From: an uncultured euryarchaeote
GTDB taxonomy: Archaea > Thermoplasmatota > Poseidoniia > Poseidoniales > Thalassarchaeaceae
Direction: 5' to 3'
Assembly: GCA_937897085.1 (NCBI GenBank)
Contig: CALCOR010000054.1
Location: forward strand, 1 to 6,779
Length of the DNA: 6,779 nt
The translations under genes and the position numbers were made by a program. The first letter of the stretch is position 1, and each line of letters begins with the position of its first letter. The notes under the pieces are model-generated. The model did no database searches and had not been told where the DNA came from. It saw only the letters and a program-made list of their open reading frames with translations. Below, piece after piece: positions 6,265 through 6,779 of the stretch.

Positions 6265-6417
6265 ACACAGTCCCCCACCCCTCGCGCGCGCCGGGAGAAT
6301 TGAACGTTGTGTAGACTAGAACACAGAGAGAGAGACGGTTACTTCAGCCGAGGTCGGTGTCACCGTGAACAATGGCCGGGGGTTCGGCTATGTGCCGGAT
6401 GCCCTGTGCGGAGGGTC
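6265..6417. other. divergent intergenic region with CG and AG dinucleotide runs
   Basis: These 153 bases separate the CD36-like gene from the acyltransferase gene and must hold both promoters. Visible features are an alternating CGCGCGCGC run (6283-6291), an AG run (6325-6335) and AATTGAACGTTG (6299-6310). No convincing TATA box stands out for the acyltransferase gene. For the CD36-like gene the minus-strand AACGTTCAATT region (6299-6309), about 35-45 bases upstream of its ATG, is the best AT-rich candidate. I see no RNA gene or additional small ORF with protein-like composition. Confidence 0.5.
6271..6281 (-). promoter_or_regulatory. purine-rich ribosome-binding-like site of the CD36-like gene
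   Basis: GGGGTGGGGGA on the minus strand ends six bases before the ATG at 6264. It includes GGTGG and lies at ordinary Shine-Dalgarno distance, supporting this start; the match to the archaeal consensus GGAGGTGA is partial. Confidence 0.4.
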
Positions 6418-6779
6418 ATGGCGTGGCTGCACGAGGGCGATGCGCGGCCACCGCGCTCCTATCGCACCATCCGATGGATGTCACGGGGAATCTGCGACAC
6501 CTGGTTCCGAGAGCACGCCATTGTCGACCACGAGTGGATACCCGAAGAGGGAGGGGTGCTGTTCGCTGCCTGGCACCCGGGCTCGATGATCGACCCGTTG
6601 TTCATGTTCTCCAGCATCCCAGGCCAGTTGACCTTCGCCGCCAAACACACCCTGTTCAACTACCCCATCCTCGGTAACGTGATGCGCTCCGTCGGGGCTA
6701 AACCCATCTATAGAGCAGTTGACAAAGGGGAGGGAGGGGCGCAGAAAGACCGCGGCGCAGCCAACGAAGGATTGCTGGA
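6418..6779 (+). CDS. PlsC-like (1-acyl-)glycerol-3-phosphate acyltransferase, C-terminus cut by window edge
   Basis: The first 120 residues of a predicted membrane-associated acyltransferase that moves a fatty acyl group onto a glycerol-phosphate or similar acceptor. AAWHPGSMIDPL holds the catalytic His53 and Asp59 in an H-x5-D arrangement, as in PlsC relatives with 'HPNSxxDPL'-type motifs, rather than the textbook H-x4-D. FAAKHTLF (Lys76) and GNVMRSVGAKPIYRAVD (Arg99) match the next two conserved PlsC blocks ('aK.el...P.lG...r..ga.pv.R'). The family is usually 200-300 residues, so roughly half is missing. ATG 6418 was chosen because the upstream in-frame translation does not look like protein; GGAGGG ends only two bases before it, too close for a standard ribosome-binding site, and GTG 6406 is an alternative. 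Acyl-ester lipid enzymes are unexpected for classical isoprenoid-ether archaeal membranes. It reads away from the CD36-like gene. Confidence 0.85.
   Translation, partial: MAWLHEGDARPPRSYRTIRWMSRGICDTWFREHAIVDHEWIPEEGGVLFAAWHPGSMIDPLFMFSSIPGQLTFAAKHTLFNYPILGNVMRSVGAKPIYRAVDKGEGGAQKDRGAANEGLL

Noticed and set aside
6372..6677. 101-codon plus-strand open frame overlapping the acyltransferase
   Set aside because: The alternative frame from ATG 6418 carries clear PlsC motifs; this one is Arg/His/Pro-rich noise.
1..6779. CRISPR array, tRNA, rRNA, transposase or integrase
   Set aside because: I saw no regularly spaced direct repeats, no cloverleaf-like segment and no recombinase motifs on either strand.

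Overview
The window looks like a planktonic euryarchaeal genome, most likely Marine Group II (Poseidoniales) or a related Thermoplasmatota lineage. Three things point that way: a pilin with the archaeal N-terminal signature AVSPVIATILMVAITVVLAG, lipoproteins with Asp-rich, Trp-rich extracellular domains, and AT-rich boxes placed where leaderless archaeal promoters would have them. The DNA is GC-rich with G/C-biased third codon positions, which is why long antisense reading frames shadow the real genes. The lineage is inferred from protein style and was not tested by phylogeny.

Layout, left to right. (1) 1-1299, minus: the N-terminal 433 residues of an M28 zinc metallopeptidase lipoprotein, closest in motif pattern to the M28B (glutamate carboxypeptidase II-like) branch; its C-terminus lies beyond the left edge. 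(2) 1354-2829, plus: a secreted lipoprotein with four Asp boxes (BNR/sialidase-like beta-propeller), divergent from gene 1 across a short shared promoter region. (3) 2830-2952: a convergent gap with a strong inverted repeat, probably a terminator. (4) 2953-3444, minus: a type IV pilin-like protein with four cysteines. (5) 3445-3543: a gap with three successive small hairpins. (6) 3544-6264, minus: a 906-residue protein with the two-membrane-anchor plan and sequence signatures of the CD36/LIMP-2/SR-B scavenger receptor family, carrying a very large insertion. (7) 6265-6417: a divergent intergenic region with CG and AG dinucleotide runs. (8) 6418-6779, plus: the N-terminal part of a PlsC-like acyltransferase, cut by the right edge.

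Nearly everything here is exported or membrane-attached: a surface peptidase, a surface propeller protein, a pilin, and a receptor/lipid-transport-like ectodomain. The most interesting point is the CD36-family protein. The family is known mainly from animals and some protists, where members bind lipids and move fatty acids or cholesterol, yet here it sits in an archaeal-looking context, head-to-head with an enzyme family that esterifies fatty acyl chains to glycerol phosphate. A working hypothesis is that this organism scavenges particle-derived protein, glycan and lipid, and that fatty acids taken up or bound through the CD36-like protein feed acyl-ester chemistry. That link is inferred from adjacency and family function only.
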